Below are positions 7,627 through 16,415 of a stretch of 64,000 nt of DNA, in pieces (within the stretch, counting starts at the first letter, position 1; the number at the start of each line of letters is the position of its first letter). The DNA lies in contig NZ_AP025281.1 of the NCBI RefSeq assembly GCF_024347195.1, forward strand, positions 4,278,001-4,342,000. The letters are read 5' to 3'. Made by a program: the position numbers and the translations under genes. Source of the stretch: Aliamphritea hakodatensis. Its GTDB lineage: Bacteria; Pseudomonadota; Gammaproteobacteria; Pseudomonadales; Balneatricaceae. Below the pieces are notes generated by a model, which was not told where the DNA came from, made no database searches, and worked only from the letters and a program-made list of their open reading frames with translations.

Positions 7627-8801
7627 TGGTTAATTGAGCTTAAATCAAAGACGGCCAGCAACATCGAAATAACAACAAAACCCACGGCAAAGCCCATCGT
7701 TACAATAATGATTGGCTCAATCAGGGACACCATGGTTCTTAATAAATTCCGCGTATCTCTGGCGATCAGAAAATGGGCTTTATCAGCCGCTGCGGCTAAA
7801 TCCCCGCTCTCATTACCCAGTTGCAGCAAACGTTTGCCGATCGGCGGTAATAAGGGGATCTTCGCCATGGCTTCCGCAATGGATGCACCACCGGTCAGCT
7901 GATCAATGGCCGTCTGAACGCCCTGACTTTGCTGCCGGTTAGCGGTAATTTCCTTACAGATTGCTAACGACTCAGCCAGCGAGATGCCGTTATTCAGCAA
8001 AATTCCCAAAATGCCGGTTAACCGTTCAGCCTCGACCAGCCTGATAATCTTACCTATAAACGGAATTTTCAGCATAAACCGCTGCATAACTTCCTGCGCC
8101 TGGGCGGAATGGCCATAGAGCAGTATCCCGGCCAGCACGGCGACCATCAATACCACCAGCATAGTAATGCCATTCGCCAGCATAAAATCACTGAACGCAA
8201 AGATCATGGCTGTACTGGTGGGCAGGGCCGCATTGTTACCGTCAAAAATATCTTTAAAAACCGGTATAACAAAGACCGCCAGGGCAATCATAGAAAAAAT
8301 ACTGACTAAGAAAAGTATCGCCGGGTAAGCCAACTTACCGACCAGCTCAGAGCGGAACTCTTTGGCGGCCTGAAAATGCGCATTCAAACTGACCAACGCT
8401 TCCCCCAGCTGCCCGGTTTGTTCGCCGGCTTTTAACATCGGCACAACCAGCTTAGGGGTAACAACCGTTTGCTCAAATGCCTGCGACAGAGAGGCACCTT
8501 CTTTTAAAGCCACACGTAACTTAGCGGCCAGTTCACTCACCGCAGCAACCGGGTTATCTTCAGAAATAATCTGCAGGCTGCGCTCAACCGGAATCTTACT
8601 GGCGATCAGATCTGAAAGCTCTGCGATCAGTAACGAGATTACCTGTTTCTTTAACCGGGGCTTTTTTTCAACCGTCGCCGAAACCAGAACCAAATGCTTG
8701 CGACGCAGTAACTGCACCAGCTCATCATGATCACTGGCATCAAGCTTGCCTGATATTTCTGTGCCGTCATGCTTTATAGCCTGATAAAAGAAACTGCTCA
8801 T
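7623..8801 (-). CDS. gspF: Type II secretion inner-membrane platform protein GspF
   Basis: 392 residues with the duplicated T2SSF domain (PF00482) typical of GspF and PilC: two cytoplasmic helical halves (about 60-185 and 265-385), each ending in membrane segments (about 155-185, 205-230 and 360-390). Signature-like stretches include GEQTGQLGEAL in the first half and GNESGDLAAAADKA in the second. It connects the GspE ATPase to pseudopilus assembly. It lies 2 bases after the GspE gene and overlaps the GspJ gene by 4 bases. Confidence 0.95.
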   Translation of the reverse strand: MSSFFYQAIKHDGTEISGKLDASDHDELVQLLRRKHLVLVSATVEKKPRLKKQVISLLIAELSDLIASKIPVERSLQIISEDNPVAAVSELAAKLRVALKEGASLSQAFEQTVVTPKLVVPMLKAGEQTGQLGEALVSLNAHFQAAKEFRSELVGKLAYPAILFLVSIFSMIALAVFVIPVFKDIFDGNNAALPTSTAMIFAFSDFMLANGITMLVVLMVAVLAGILLYGHSAQAQEVMQRFMLKIPFIGKIIRLVEAERLTGILGILLNNGISLAESLAICKEITANRQQSQGVQTAIDQLTGGASIAEAMAKIPLLPPIGKRLLQLGNESGDLAAAADKAHFLIARDTRNLLRTMVSLIEPIIIVTMGFAVGFVVISMLLAVFDLSSINQ

Positions 8802-8803
8802 TA

Positions 8804-10432
8804 TCAGATAACACCCAGCACTTCTTCAAAAGACGTTTCGCCCTGCAAAACCTTTGCAATGGCATCATCCTGCATTGAACCGGCCTTATTGCGGTCTGCG
8901 GCTTTTTCCAGATTATCCAGCGAGGGGTTATCTACAATTGCCTGACGGACATGATTGTCGATGGGTTTAACTTCGGAAATGGGCACACGCCCCTTGTAGC
9001 CTGATTTGCCACAGTGACTGCAGCCTGCCGGGATATATACCTTGGCATTCAGATCAATATTAAAGCGGTGCGCCATGGCAACTGGCACCGGTGTTTCCGT
9101 TTTACATTTATCGCACAGTTTGCGTACCAGTCGCTGGGCGGTTACCGCACTCATACTGGAGGCGAGCAGATAATCAGCAATCCCCATATCCAGGAAACGG
9201 GTAATGGCACCGATCGCAGAATTTGTGTGCAGGGTGGAAATGACCAGGTGGCCGGTCAGTGAAGCCTGAATAGCAATTTCTGCCGTTTCCAGATCCCGGA
9301 TTTCACCGATAAAAATCACATCAGGGTCATGACGCAGTATGGAACGCAAAGCCGCTGAAAAAGACATGCCAATGGCATCGTTTACAGAGATCTGTGTGAT
9401 CCCCTTAATTTCATACTCCACAGGATCTTCAACAGTAATGATTTTGCGCTTACCGTCTACCAGCTCCTGAAGTGCGGAATATAATGTGGTGGTTTTACCC
9501 GAGCCTGTCGGGCCTGTCACCAGAACAATGCCCTGACGCTTGGTCAGACTCTCCCGTAAACCGCTGATAACATGATCGCTCAGGCCGGTTTCCGTTAACC
9601 TTTGGGTATTGGATTTTTTATCCAGTATACGCAGTACAATATCTTCACCGTGCGCTGTGGGTATTGTACTGACACGGATATCAACCGTTCTGCCATTCGA
9701 ATGAATACGGATACGCCCATCCTGTGGCAGGCGGTGTTCTGCAATGTCTAACTGAGCCAACAGCTTGATCCGTGACGTCACGCCAGGATAATCTTCCAGC
9801 GCCGGGGCGGTCCGCTGGGAAAGCACGCCATCCACCCGGTAACGTAATTCAATATGGTGGCGGAATGGCTCTAAATGAATATCAGACGCCCCCAGACGCA
9901 CCGCATTATTCAACAGGTCATTTACCTGATGAACGATCGGTGCCTCTAAAGCGATATCTTTAAGGTGTGTTGCAGAAAAACTGCCGGCTTCCGTCAGTTC
10001 TTCCGTGCTTTCAAAACCAAAATGTTTTTTAAGCTGGTGCTCTATTTCAGATTTAGGACCAACCAGCACCTGGGCATCTTTATCCAGCCGGCGGATAATA
10101 TCTATTAAGCCAATATCCCACGGATCGGCAACCACATAAAACCGTTTTTCGTCGATAACTAAAGGCAGTATATTATTAAAAACCAGATAGTTATCTTCGA
10201 ATAAATCCGTTTCACAAATATCACCGTCACCCTGCCATACAGTTAATGACAGTTTCTCTGCATAAATACTGCAGATCAGATCTTCAGTCACCGCACCTGA
10301 TGATATTAATAAAGGAACCGCTTCACTTTCAGAGATATTATGAATATTGGAAAATAACTCTTCAGTTATTACACCATCATCCAGTAAATGCCGCTGTAAA
10401 TTAAACTGAAGAAGTTGTGCCTGACTATTCAC
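8804..10432 (-). CDS. gspE: Type II secretion ATPase GspE
   Basis: 542 residues. The N-terminal MshEN-like domain (about 1-140) is followed by the secretion ATPase core. Walker A GPTGSGKT at 307-314, Asp box around 333-338 (ITVEDP), Walker B DVIFIGEI at 371-378, and a His box STLHTN at 399-404. A four-cysteine zinc-binding insert at C440, C443, C471 and C474 is typical of GspE and PilB ATPases. It powers pseudopilus extension from the cytoplasmic face. It is 15 bases downstream of the GspG gene. A MSHA or type IV pilus ATPase is the alternative, but the GspG- and GspK-like neighbours favour type II secretion. Confidence 0.95.
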   Translation of the reverse strand: MNSQAQLLQFNLQRHLLDDGVITEELFSNIHNISESEAVPLLISSGAVTEDLICSIYAEKLSLTVWQGDGDICETDLFEDNYLVFNNILPLVIDEKRFYVVADPWDIGLIDIIRRLDKDAQVLVGPKSEIEHQLKKHFGFESTEELTEAGSFSATHLKDIALEAPIVHQVNDLLNNAVRLGASDIHLEPFRHHIELRYRVDGVLSQRTAPALEDYPGVTSRIKLLAQLDIAEHRLPQDGRIRIHSNGRTVDIRVSTIPTAHGEDIVLRILDKKSNTQRLTETGLSDHVISGLRESLTKRQGIVLVTGPTGSGKTTTLYSALQELVDGKRKIITVEDPVEYEIKGITQISVNDAIGMSFSAALRSILRHDPDVIFIGEIRDLETAEIAIQASLTGHLVISTLHTNSAIGAITRFLDMGIADYLLASSMSAVTAQRLVRKLCDKCKTETPVPVAMAHRFNIDLNAKVYIPAGCSHCGKSGYKGRVPISEVKPIDNHVRQAIVDNPSLDNLEKAADRNKAGSMQDDAIAKVLQGETSFEEVLGVI

Positions 10433-10447
10433 AGCGATACTCCAGTG

Positions 10448-10894
10448 TTACCAGTTACCTATATCGGCATTCTCACCGTCGCCGCCTGCCAGGCTGTCTG
10501 CACCGTAGGAATAGACGTCGTAATCCAGCCCACCGGCTTCAGCAGGATAAGCATAATAATAGGCATTACCCCAGGGATCTTTTGGCAACTCTTTCTTACG
10601 CAGGTAAGGGCCACGCCAGGACTTACTGTCGGCCACTTCTTCATCAATCAGTGCTGCCAGCCCCTGATCACTACTCGGATAACGGCCTACATCCAGGCGG
10701 TAACTGTCCAGTGCAGTAGAAAGCAGCGCGACCTGCGCTTCACTTTGCTTAGTCTGAGATGATCCCAGGGCGCCAATCAGCCGTGGCGCAACAAGGGCTG
10801 CCAACAGGGCGATAATCGCCATGACGATCAAAAGTTCTATCAGAGTAAAGCCACGATGGGATTTAGAGCGGAAGTCTGCTTTGCGAGAATTCAT
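10448..10894 (-). CDS. gspG: Type II secretion major pseudopilin GspG
   Basis: 148 residues, a typical length. The leader is longer than usual (about 15 residues, ending in a Gly before FTLIELLIVMAIIALLAALV), with Glu at mature position 5. The C-terminal block fits the calcium-binding GspG fold: YPSSDQGLAALI, the DPWGNAYYY motif and YSYGAD. It builds the pseudopilus shaft. It lies between the GspH-like gene (5 bases) and the GspE gene. Confidence 0.95.
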   Translation of the reverse strand: MNSRKADFRSKSHRGFTLIELLIVMAIIALLAALVAPRLIGALGSSQTKQSEAQVALLSTALDSYRLDVGRYPSSDQGLAALIDEEVADSKSWRGPYLRKKELPKDPWGNAYYYAYPAEAGGLDYDVYSYGADSLAGGDGENADIGNW

Positions 10895-10899
10895 GTATA

Positions 10900-11352
10900 T
10901 TATTCCATTAACACAACAACTGGATCAGCCCGAAAAGGGCTCAATGTGACAGAAAAGCGGGTGCTTTCTTCGCCGTCCTGTGGCACGTTCCAAACAAATT
11001 TGACGGCGGTGAATGTACCATCTGAGTATATACGGGTCAATTCCCTGTAGGGGAGATCGACCTCTGTTTTAAACAACTGCCGGTAGGCATTTTCACCTTC
11101 AAACGCAAGGGTTTCACCGGTCAGCACATTTAACAGTCCTTCCTCCCCAGCCACTACCTGATTCGGCTTTCCTTCTTTAATAGCCACTTGTCTGGCTGCA
11201 TCAAGGAAGGTCACTACATTTAATTCTTCAGCAACCTGACGGTTCGTCAGACGCGGCACCACAAGTGCGGCAATAACCGCCATAACAGCCATAACGACCA
11301 GCATTTCTAATAAAGTAAAGCCGTGCTCTTTATCTTGTTGTATATTGCTCAT
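10900..11352 (-). CDS. gspH: Type II secretion minor pseudopilin GspH-like
   Basis: 150 residues, beginning with a hydrophilic leader and the cleavage site G-FTLLEMLVVMAVMAVIAALV (Glu at mature position 5). The soluble part fits the GspH/FimT family in length and ends in SPFRADPVVVLME. It is the first gene of the reverse operon H-G-E-F-J-K and so follows the promoter in the long upstream intergenic region. Confidence 0.85.
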   Translation of the reverse strand: MSNIQQDKEHGFTLLEMLVVMAVMAVIAALVVPRLTNRQVAEELNVVTFLDAARQVAIKEGKPNQVVAGEEGLLNVLTGETLAFEGENAYRQLFKTEVDLPYRELTRIYSDGTFTAVKFVWNVPQDGEESTRFSVTLSPFRADPVVVLME

Positions 11353-12027
11353 CGTCTGATTAGCCTGTCACACGCATCCGTGCTGATATTCTTTAAAGCC
11401 AGCTTCAGTGAACCGGGCACCCGGAATGCTGTCTGTAACAAGCCTCGGGGGTTGCCGCTACGCTATCTGTTGGTATAACAGTCTCTGCTCAGGGCACAGC
11501 GTCCACTGATCTGTTTACTAAACAGCAGACAGATATCTGAATCCTGACACCGGTAGCCACCAGACAAGCAGGTTCGATACCCCTTTGGGCAAATCTACAC
11601 ATCATGCTGACGGAAGTAACCGGGAACAAATAAACAACCTACTGAGAACAGTAGTCACTGATCACACGATTATGTATAAACTAAGATATCCGGCGAACCG
11701 GCCCGGTAAACATAAACACAGTGATCACACCGGCTCTGTTCCTAAGCCTTATGTGCCCTCATAGTATCATTTATTGTCAGAATAGAACTTACCAAAAATA
11801 GTTATAATTCCAACTTAAACACTCACAATTCCGTCAGAGTAAATAACCCAAAAAATACAGCAGATATCCCGAAGTCCCCGGGCTTTCGCATCCTTCAGTT
11901 ATACCCTGGACGCTACTCTCCCGTGCTTCACAGCTGAGTGCCGGGAAAATGGCACGGCAAGACGATATGGACAAATCAGATGTGGTACAGAAGTGTCTGT
12001 CTTCATTTTAAAAGGGAACGGCGGCCA
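11353..12027. other. 675-base intergenic region upstream of the secretion operon
   Basis: No convincing gene on either strand. The part next to gspH should contain the operon promoter and leader (up to a few hundred bases), but I see no strong sigma70 pair. A few small inverted repeats are present, for example GTGCC/GGCAC at 11937-11954 and an AAGTCCCCGGGCTT near-palindrome near 11873. A short ORF at 11938-12171 on the plus strand overlaps a better gene on the other strand and is not supported. Confidence 0.5.
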
Positions 12028-12192
12028 TTATTTTTCCAATTGAGAAGCAATTGCCGCAGTCATACCCAGCACGCAAAGAATGATACCGATAGTGGTAAGT
12101 CCGTACCAAATAAACCCGGCCCCCAGCGCCAGAAAGAAGAATCCGGTTTTTGCCTTCCTGTTCAAACCTAAATCAGGCTCATTACTGTTCAT
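12028..12192 (-). CDS. Small inner-membrane protein of unknown function
   Basis: 54 residues from the ATG at 12190-12192, chosen because a GGGAG ribosome site lies 5 bases before it; an in-frame ATG 27 bases upstream has none. A polar N-terminus with Lys/Arg (about 1-16) precedes two closely spaced hydrophobic helices (about 17-29 and 31-48), a tight hairpin across the inner membrane. I do not recognise a family. It stands alone between the secretion operon promoter region and the PLD-fold gene. Confidence 0.6.
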   Translation of the reverse strand: MNSNEPDLGLNRKAKTGFFFLALGAGFIWYGLTTIGIILCVLGMTAAIASQLEK

Positions 12193-12285
12193 CACGACTC
12201 CCTGTGATACATCATTCAAGTTTTACAATCCGGGTAATATTTCAGCACGCAGTGATCTCTGCAGGGCTTTTAACCGCAGTACTTC

Positions 12286-13062
12286 TCACCCAGCCTCACT
12301 GACCAGCAACTCAATATCCAGATCTTCCGGCCACAGAAAGTAATCACCCTGCTGGCCGGTATATTGTTCACCGCCGGCAGCCTGGCCTTTTTCCGTCAGG
12401 GAGACTTTGCCTTCTGTTTCCTGAGTCAGCCCCGCACGCCGGAAGAACTTCATCAGTTGTTTAACGGTGCTGCGATGACGGGCAGCAAGCATAGCGGTAT
12501 GTACTTTACCGGTATCAGACAGGCCATCTTTATTCACATGTAAGGATTGCAGAATCTTATGTGACGCAGGGGGATTTTCTACCTGCTGATCCGGCGGCAA
12601 CACCGGCGGGAAATCTATACTGAACATCTGAATATTTTGCTTCTCAGCGTTGCGAAACAACCGGGCAACATCTTTTACCACCGCCTGATAACTGGCCCTG
12701 TCTTCCGTTTTGGACAGGAAAACGCTCATTTCAGTAAGCTGGGCTTCTGCGTATTTATTCAGGCTCATGCTGCTGAGTAAACAGTGGTTCTCATTGAGAT
12801 AACATCTGGCATTCACATCCTCACTGTAATAGAGAGTGATTTGCTTTTGAGTGAGTAACCAGTCTTTTTCAGACTTTTTCAGCTCCTGTATCCCATACAT
12901 GATGTAAAAACGTACACCGTTACGGATACCTTCACTGATGAGTGCTTTAATACGTTTGTTGAGACTGAGATACGGACTGATCAGTACCACATGCCTGGTG
13001 GCTTTGGTAATAATGCCCTCAAACATATATGAGGTGCCCATAGTGTTCAGGTATTTAGCCAT
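12286..13062 (-). CDS. Phospholipase D-fold protein, degenerate active site
   Basis: 258 residues. The first 150 residues follow the PLD-like domain (PF13091) layout: HVVLISPYLSLN, then RNGVRFYIMYG, then ARCYLNENHCLLSSMSLNKYA with the NEM-like end TEMSVFL. The canonical HxKx4D is replaced by ENHCLLSSM, lacking the Lys, so hydrolase activity is doubtful; such variants can be DNA- or nucleotide-binding. The remaining part has a winged-helix-like stretch (about 180-240: STVKQLMKFFRRAGLT with a SLTEKGQAA wing), suggesting DNA binding. No signal peptide. Function is unknown and no partner gene is adjacent. Confidence 0.6.
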   Translation of the reverse strand: MAKYLNTMGTSYMFEGIITKATRHVVLISPYLSLNKRIKALISEGIRNGVRFYIMYGIQELKKSEKDWLLTQKQITLYYSEDVNARCYLNENHCLLSSMSLNKYAEAQLTEMSVFLSKTEDRASYQAVVKDVARLFRNAEKQNIQMFSIDFPPVLPPDQQVENPPASHKILQSLHVNKDGLSDTGKVHTAMLAARHRSTVKQLMKFFRRAGLTQETEGKVSLTEKGQAAGGEQYTGQQGDYFLWPEDLDIELLVSEAG

Positions 13063-13743
13063 CGACAGTTCCTTGTCCGGGGTTACAGCAATCCTTGCTG
13101 TTTGTGTATGTCAGGCAGGTAATCAAACCGGCTCCGCTGCTGAGAGGCTTAACGGCATGCTTTCCGGATAAATGTCCGGATCAGTCTCCCCAAAGGCGCA
13201 ACCGGCCTGATCCTGAAGAACAACCTTTGCTATTACCTCAGGGCACCCAACACTAAAGAATTTCTGCCGGCATGAAGTTCTCTGAGTATCTTTCGTCATT
13301 CCCTTCAGGCCGGACGATTTCATGTGCGTCTTGCAGTCAGATTCACCCGGACTATTGTTCAGTACTGCTAACCTGTTCACCTTCATATATAACGACTACC
13401 GTGCTGGTATTTATACTGCAATATATGTCGTATGTTACTGCCTGTAATCGCTACAACTCGATAGATATAAGCATGGATGTTCCGTTCCGGATATGGTGCA
13501 GTGCCTCATGCGCCTTAAGGTATTCAGACCGGTAAAGTGCTGAACAATTCCCCAATTCCAGCGCTGAGTTTTTGCAACTTAAAAATGTTCAGCTATCTTT
13601 TCTTATGCAACACGTTTTATACGGCGCAGAAGTATTGCTGCTTTCTCAGTTCAGAACAATAAAGACGGTTACTTTCACACGCCGGTTTTCCTTGTGTGAA
13701 CTCAACCGACATATTCACAACCACGTCTACAGGGAATGTATCT
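13063..13743. other. 681-base intergenic region
   Basis: No supported gene. Several overlapping short ORFs exist on both strands (for example 13123-13386 minus and 13272-13535 plus) without ribosome sites or recognisable protein features. A 7-bp inverted repeat TTCACAC/GTGTGAA with a 13-base spacer sits at 13674-13700, 43 bases before the small gene at 13744, and could be a regulator site. Much of the rest may be decayed coding sequence. Confidence 0.45.
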
Positions 13744-14010
13744 ATGCCACTTCAAACCGATATAAGAGGCCTGAAAAGCCTTACGCAACGCAGAACCTTT
13801 CGCAACAAAAAAGGGGCTCGCCCTGATGATACCCTTTGCCGGATTCTGTTCTCTGACGGAACGGAAACACTGGGCTATCTGCCGACAGACATCATCCTGG
13901 CACCGCAGATCAGTAATATCGACTGGTGGATGCGAAAAGCCGGCCAGAGCCTGTCAGCTTCACAGGGAGTAAAACGGGCGGTTAGCGTAGAGCCTAAAAT
14001 CAGCCGCTGA
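13744..14010 (+). CDS. Small hypothetical protein
   Basis: 88 residues from the ATG at 13744, preferred over one 48 bases upstream because AGGGA lies 9 bases before it. Features: a basic N-terminal third (many Arg/Lys), then a compact segment with RILFSDGTETLGYLPTDIILAP followed by DWWMRKAG. This resembles a small beta-barrel followed by a helix. No signal peptide or membrane segment. No family recognised. It is isolated between two gene-poor stretches. Confidence 0.45.
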   Translation: MPLQTDIRGLKSLTQRRTFRNKKGARPDDTLCRILFSDGTETLGYLPTDIILAPQISNIDWWMRKAGQSLSASQGVKRAVSVEPKISR

Positions 14011-14163
14011 TTTCTCATTACAGGTTTGTAGCTTTTGAAACCCTGAGCCTCTGATAATTGTCTGTCAGTGTAAACGGTCAACCATACTGGCCCTTACACA
14101 AAAACAACTTCTCACCGCTTCAGGCGCTAAGGTACTTAAGCCGTAATAGCAGCTTCAGGGCAC

Positions 14164-14196
14164 AAAAAAACCGGTTGTGACCCACAACCGGTTTTT
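14164..14196. terminator. Bidirectional intrinsic terminator
   Basis: A 9-bp GC-containing stem CCGGTTGTG / CACAACCGG with loop ACC is flanked by A7 on one side and T5 on the other. It ends the Cys/Met-metabolism enzyme gene on the minus strand and may also stop the small gene on the plus strand. Confidence 0.9.
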
Positions 14197-14222
14197 CTTA
14201 ACAGCACAATCTTCGCAGTATC

Positions 14223-15500
14223 TTACGCGACTGAATCAAACGCCTGCTGCAGATCAGCGATCAGGTGCTGGCTGTCTTCCAGCCCCACCGACAGACGCAA
14301 CATACCGTCACCGATGTTCATCTGCTGGCGTTTTTCCGGCCCCATTTCCCAGAAAATTGTATGCGCAACCGGAATGATCAGGCTGCGGGAATCTCCAAGA
14401 CCGGTTGCTTTCATGATGGTTTGCAGGGCATCTACAAATTCCAGACAGCTGTCGGCATCCGCCAGTTCAAAAGACAGTAACCAAGCACCGGAGCTGAACA
14501 GTTCAGTGGCCAGTTCATGCGCCGGGTGGCTCTTAAGGAACGGGTAATGCACCTTCGCCACCTGCGGATGGCTTTCCAGAAACTCTGCCACTGCCAGCGC
14601 GGTTTCACTGCTTTTGCCTAACCGCAGCGCCATCGTCTCAAGGCCCAGACTGATCTGGTGAGACGTCGCGGAGCTCATGGTTGCGCCCATATCCCGCAGG
14701 CCTTTTTTGCGGACCTGCATCAGGCCCCACATTTTTGAGTCGCCAGAGCGGTAGTTAGCAAAGATATTCGGATAGTTTTCCCAGTTGTACAGGCCGGTAT
14801 CAATCACTACACCGCCCAGTGCCTGGCCCTGACCGGCAGCAGATTTGGTCAGAGAGTGAATAACCATCGACGCACCGACAGCCTTCGGCTTAAACAGACA
14901 GGCAGACAGAATGGTGTTATCCACAATGTAGACCAGTTCTTCCTGCTGACAGAATTCGCCGATTTTCACCATATCGGCCACCTGGGTACCCGGATTCGCC
15001 ACCGACTCAACGAACACCATACGGGTGTTGTCCTGACGGGCATCAATCACGTTCTGTACATCGGTGCCATCAACGCGGGAAATTTCCACGCCGAAGTTTG
15101 CCAGCGTATCCAGCAGGCTGGCGGTATTCCCGAACAGGTACTTGGATACGATCAGATGATCGCCGGCTTTCAGCAGGGTCAGAAATACTGCGGTAATTGC
15201 CGCCATACCCGTGGCAAAACTGACCGCCCCTACGCCCCCTTCAATGCTGGCCAGTTTGGCTTCCAGCGCAGCTGTGCTCGGCGTGCCCTGACGGGCGTAC
15301 GGTGAATTACCCTTAATGCGCCCCTGAAAGGCACCGATCAGATGATCAACACTTTCAAAGGTGTACTGTACAGAAGGATGTACCGGGCTGTGAATCGTGC
15401 CATTGGCATTCGCCATGCGACGGTCAAAATGCACTACATCCGTCGTATACTGATCAGTCTGCGCCCCGTTACCGGCGGCATTGTCTTCGCGCTTTGCCAT
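14223..15500 (-). CDS. PLP-dependent Cys/Met metabolism enzyme (trans-sulfuration family)
   Basis: 425 residues of the Cys/Met metabolism PLP-enzyme family (PF01053). The phosphate-contact motif YARQGTP (68-74), SFATGMAA (94-101), DNT (194-196) and the Schiff-base Lys219 in HSLTKSAAGQG are all present. The family includes cystathionine gamma-synthase, methionine gamma-lyase and O-acyl-homoserine sulfhydrylase; the sequence alone does not decide between them, and a sulfhydrylase or gamma-lyase role is about equally likely. It is transcribed alone with a terminator behind it. Confidence 0.85.
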   Translation of the reverse strand: MAKREDNAAGNGAQTDQYTTDVVHFDRRMANANGTIHSPVHPSVQYTFESVDHLIGAFQGRIKGNSPYARQGTPSTAALEAKLASIEGGVGAVSFATGMAAITAVFLTLLKAGDHLIVSKYLFGNTASLLDTLANFGVEISRVDGTDVQNVIDARQDNTRMVFVESVANPGTQVADMVKIGEFCQQEELVYIVDNTILSACLFKPKAVGASMVIHSLTKSAAGQGQALGGVVIDTGLYNWENYPNIFANYRSGDSKMWGLMQVRKKGLRDMGATMSSATSHQISLGLETMALRLGKSSETALAVAEFLESHPQVAKVHYPFLKSHPAHELATELFSSGAWLLSFELADADSCLEFVDALQTIMKATGLGDSRSLIIPVAHTIFWEMGPEKRQQMNIGDGMLRLSVGLEDSQHLIADLQQAFDSVA

Positions 15501-15739
15501 AAAAAACTACTACCCGTAAATAAAATGTTCTGCAGGGTATGATGCTAATCTATCCGCCGCTCTGACGCCACGAAATCCACGGGGTTTTAGGGGTTTCATG
15601 ACCTGATCCGGAGCAACACCGCATCATTTCCCCAAAATCCGTCTCTTCAGGCGGTTCACACCATCAAAGTTGCAACACAGGTATCACAAAACTGTGCAAC
15701 ACTTAAACAGGTTCCTCTTCACCCTACAGGGCGTCTTAA

Positions 15740-16384
15740 ATGCACCACATCATGTTTGATATCGACGGCACACTGGTCGAGTCCTGCGCCTTTGATGAGC
15801 ACTGTTATATCCGTGCAGTGAAACAAATAACCGGCCACACCCTCAGCGCGGACTGGCATACTTATCCACACGTCACCGATGCCGGTGTGCTGCAGCATTT
15901 TCTGACTGAGGTAGGTATGCAGCACCGCTTTGAAGGCATTCACGATCAGGTGAAAACCCTGTTCACCCAAATGATCAGCGCCCACCTGCAACAAACCCGG
16001 ATCAAGGAGATTCCCGGCGCTGCGGCTTTCATCCGGTATCTGCAGGATCAGCCACACATCCGGCTGTCACTGGCCACCGGTGGCTGGGAAGAAACCGCCC
16101 GGCTGAAACTGGCGGCGGCGGGGATTGATGTCACTGGCATTCCACTGGCGTCCAGCAACGACCATCACGCCCGCACTGTCATCATGCAGCACGCCCTTGA
16201 ACAGGCCTGCACCGATAACACGCCGGGCAGCCTGAGCTATTTCGGTGACGGCGAGTGGGACAAACAGGCCTGCAGCCAGCTGAACTTTAATTTCATTCTG
16301 GTGGGGAACCGCACCCGGCATCATCAGCAGATTAAAGATTTTCAGGATACCGAACAGGCACTGGCCTATTTACCCTTGCAATAA
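15740..16384 (+). CDS. HAD-superfamily phosphatase (phosphoglycolate phosphatase-like)
   Basis: 214 residues. HAD motif I is FDIDGTL with Asp7 and Asp9, motif II SLATGG near residue 110, and motif IV YFGDGEWD near residue 170. A helical cap domain of about 70 residues is inserted after motif I, which is the Gph-like subclass (subfamily IA). It should dephosphorylate a small metabolite; the substrate cannot be read from sequence. It is a single gene facing the TauE/SafE gene. Confidence 0.85.
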   Translation: MHHIMFDIDGTLVESCAFDEHCYIRAVKQITGHTLSADWHTYPHVTDAGVLQHFLTEVGMQHRFEGIHDQVKTLFTQMISAHLQQTRIKEIPGAAAFIRYLQDQPHIRLSLATGGWEETARLKLAAAGIDVTGIPLASSNDHHARTVIMQHALEQACTDNTPGSLSYFGDGEWDKQACSQLNFNFILVGNRTRHHQQIKDFQDTEQALAYLPLQ

Positions 16385-16415
16385 ACCCGCTCCGTTGCGG
16401 CCATGAAAGCCCCCG

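Noticed and set aside
11565..11595. tRNA-like T-arm (GGTTCGATACC)
   Set aside because: The expected 5-bp stem does not pair around the loop and no acceptor, D or anticodon arms are found nearby.
13123..13386. 87-residue frame on the minus strand
   Set aside because: No ribosome site, low-complexity composition without a family, and the frame overlaps others of the same quality.
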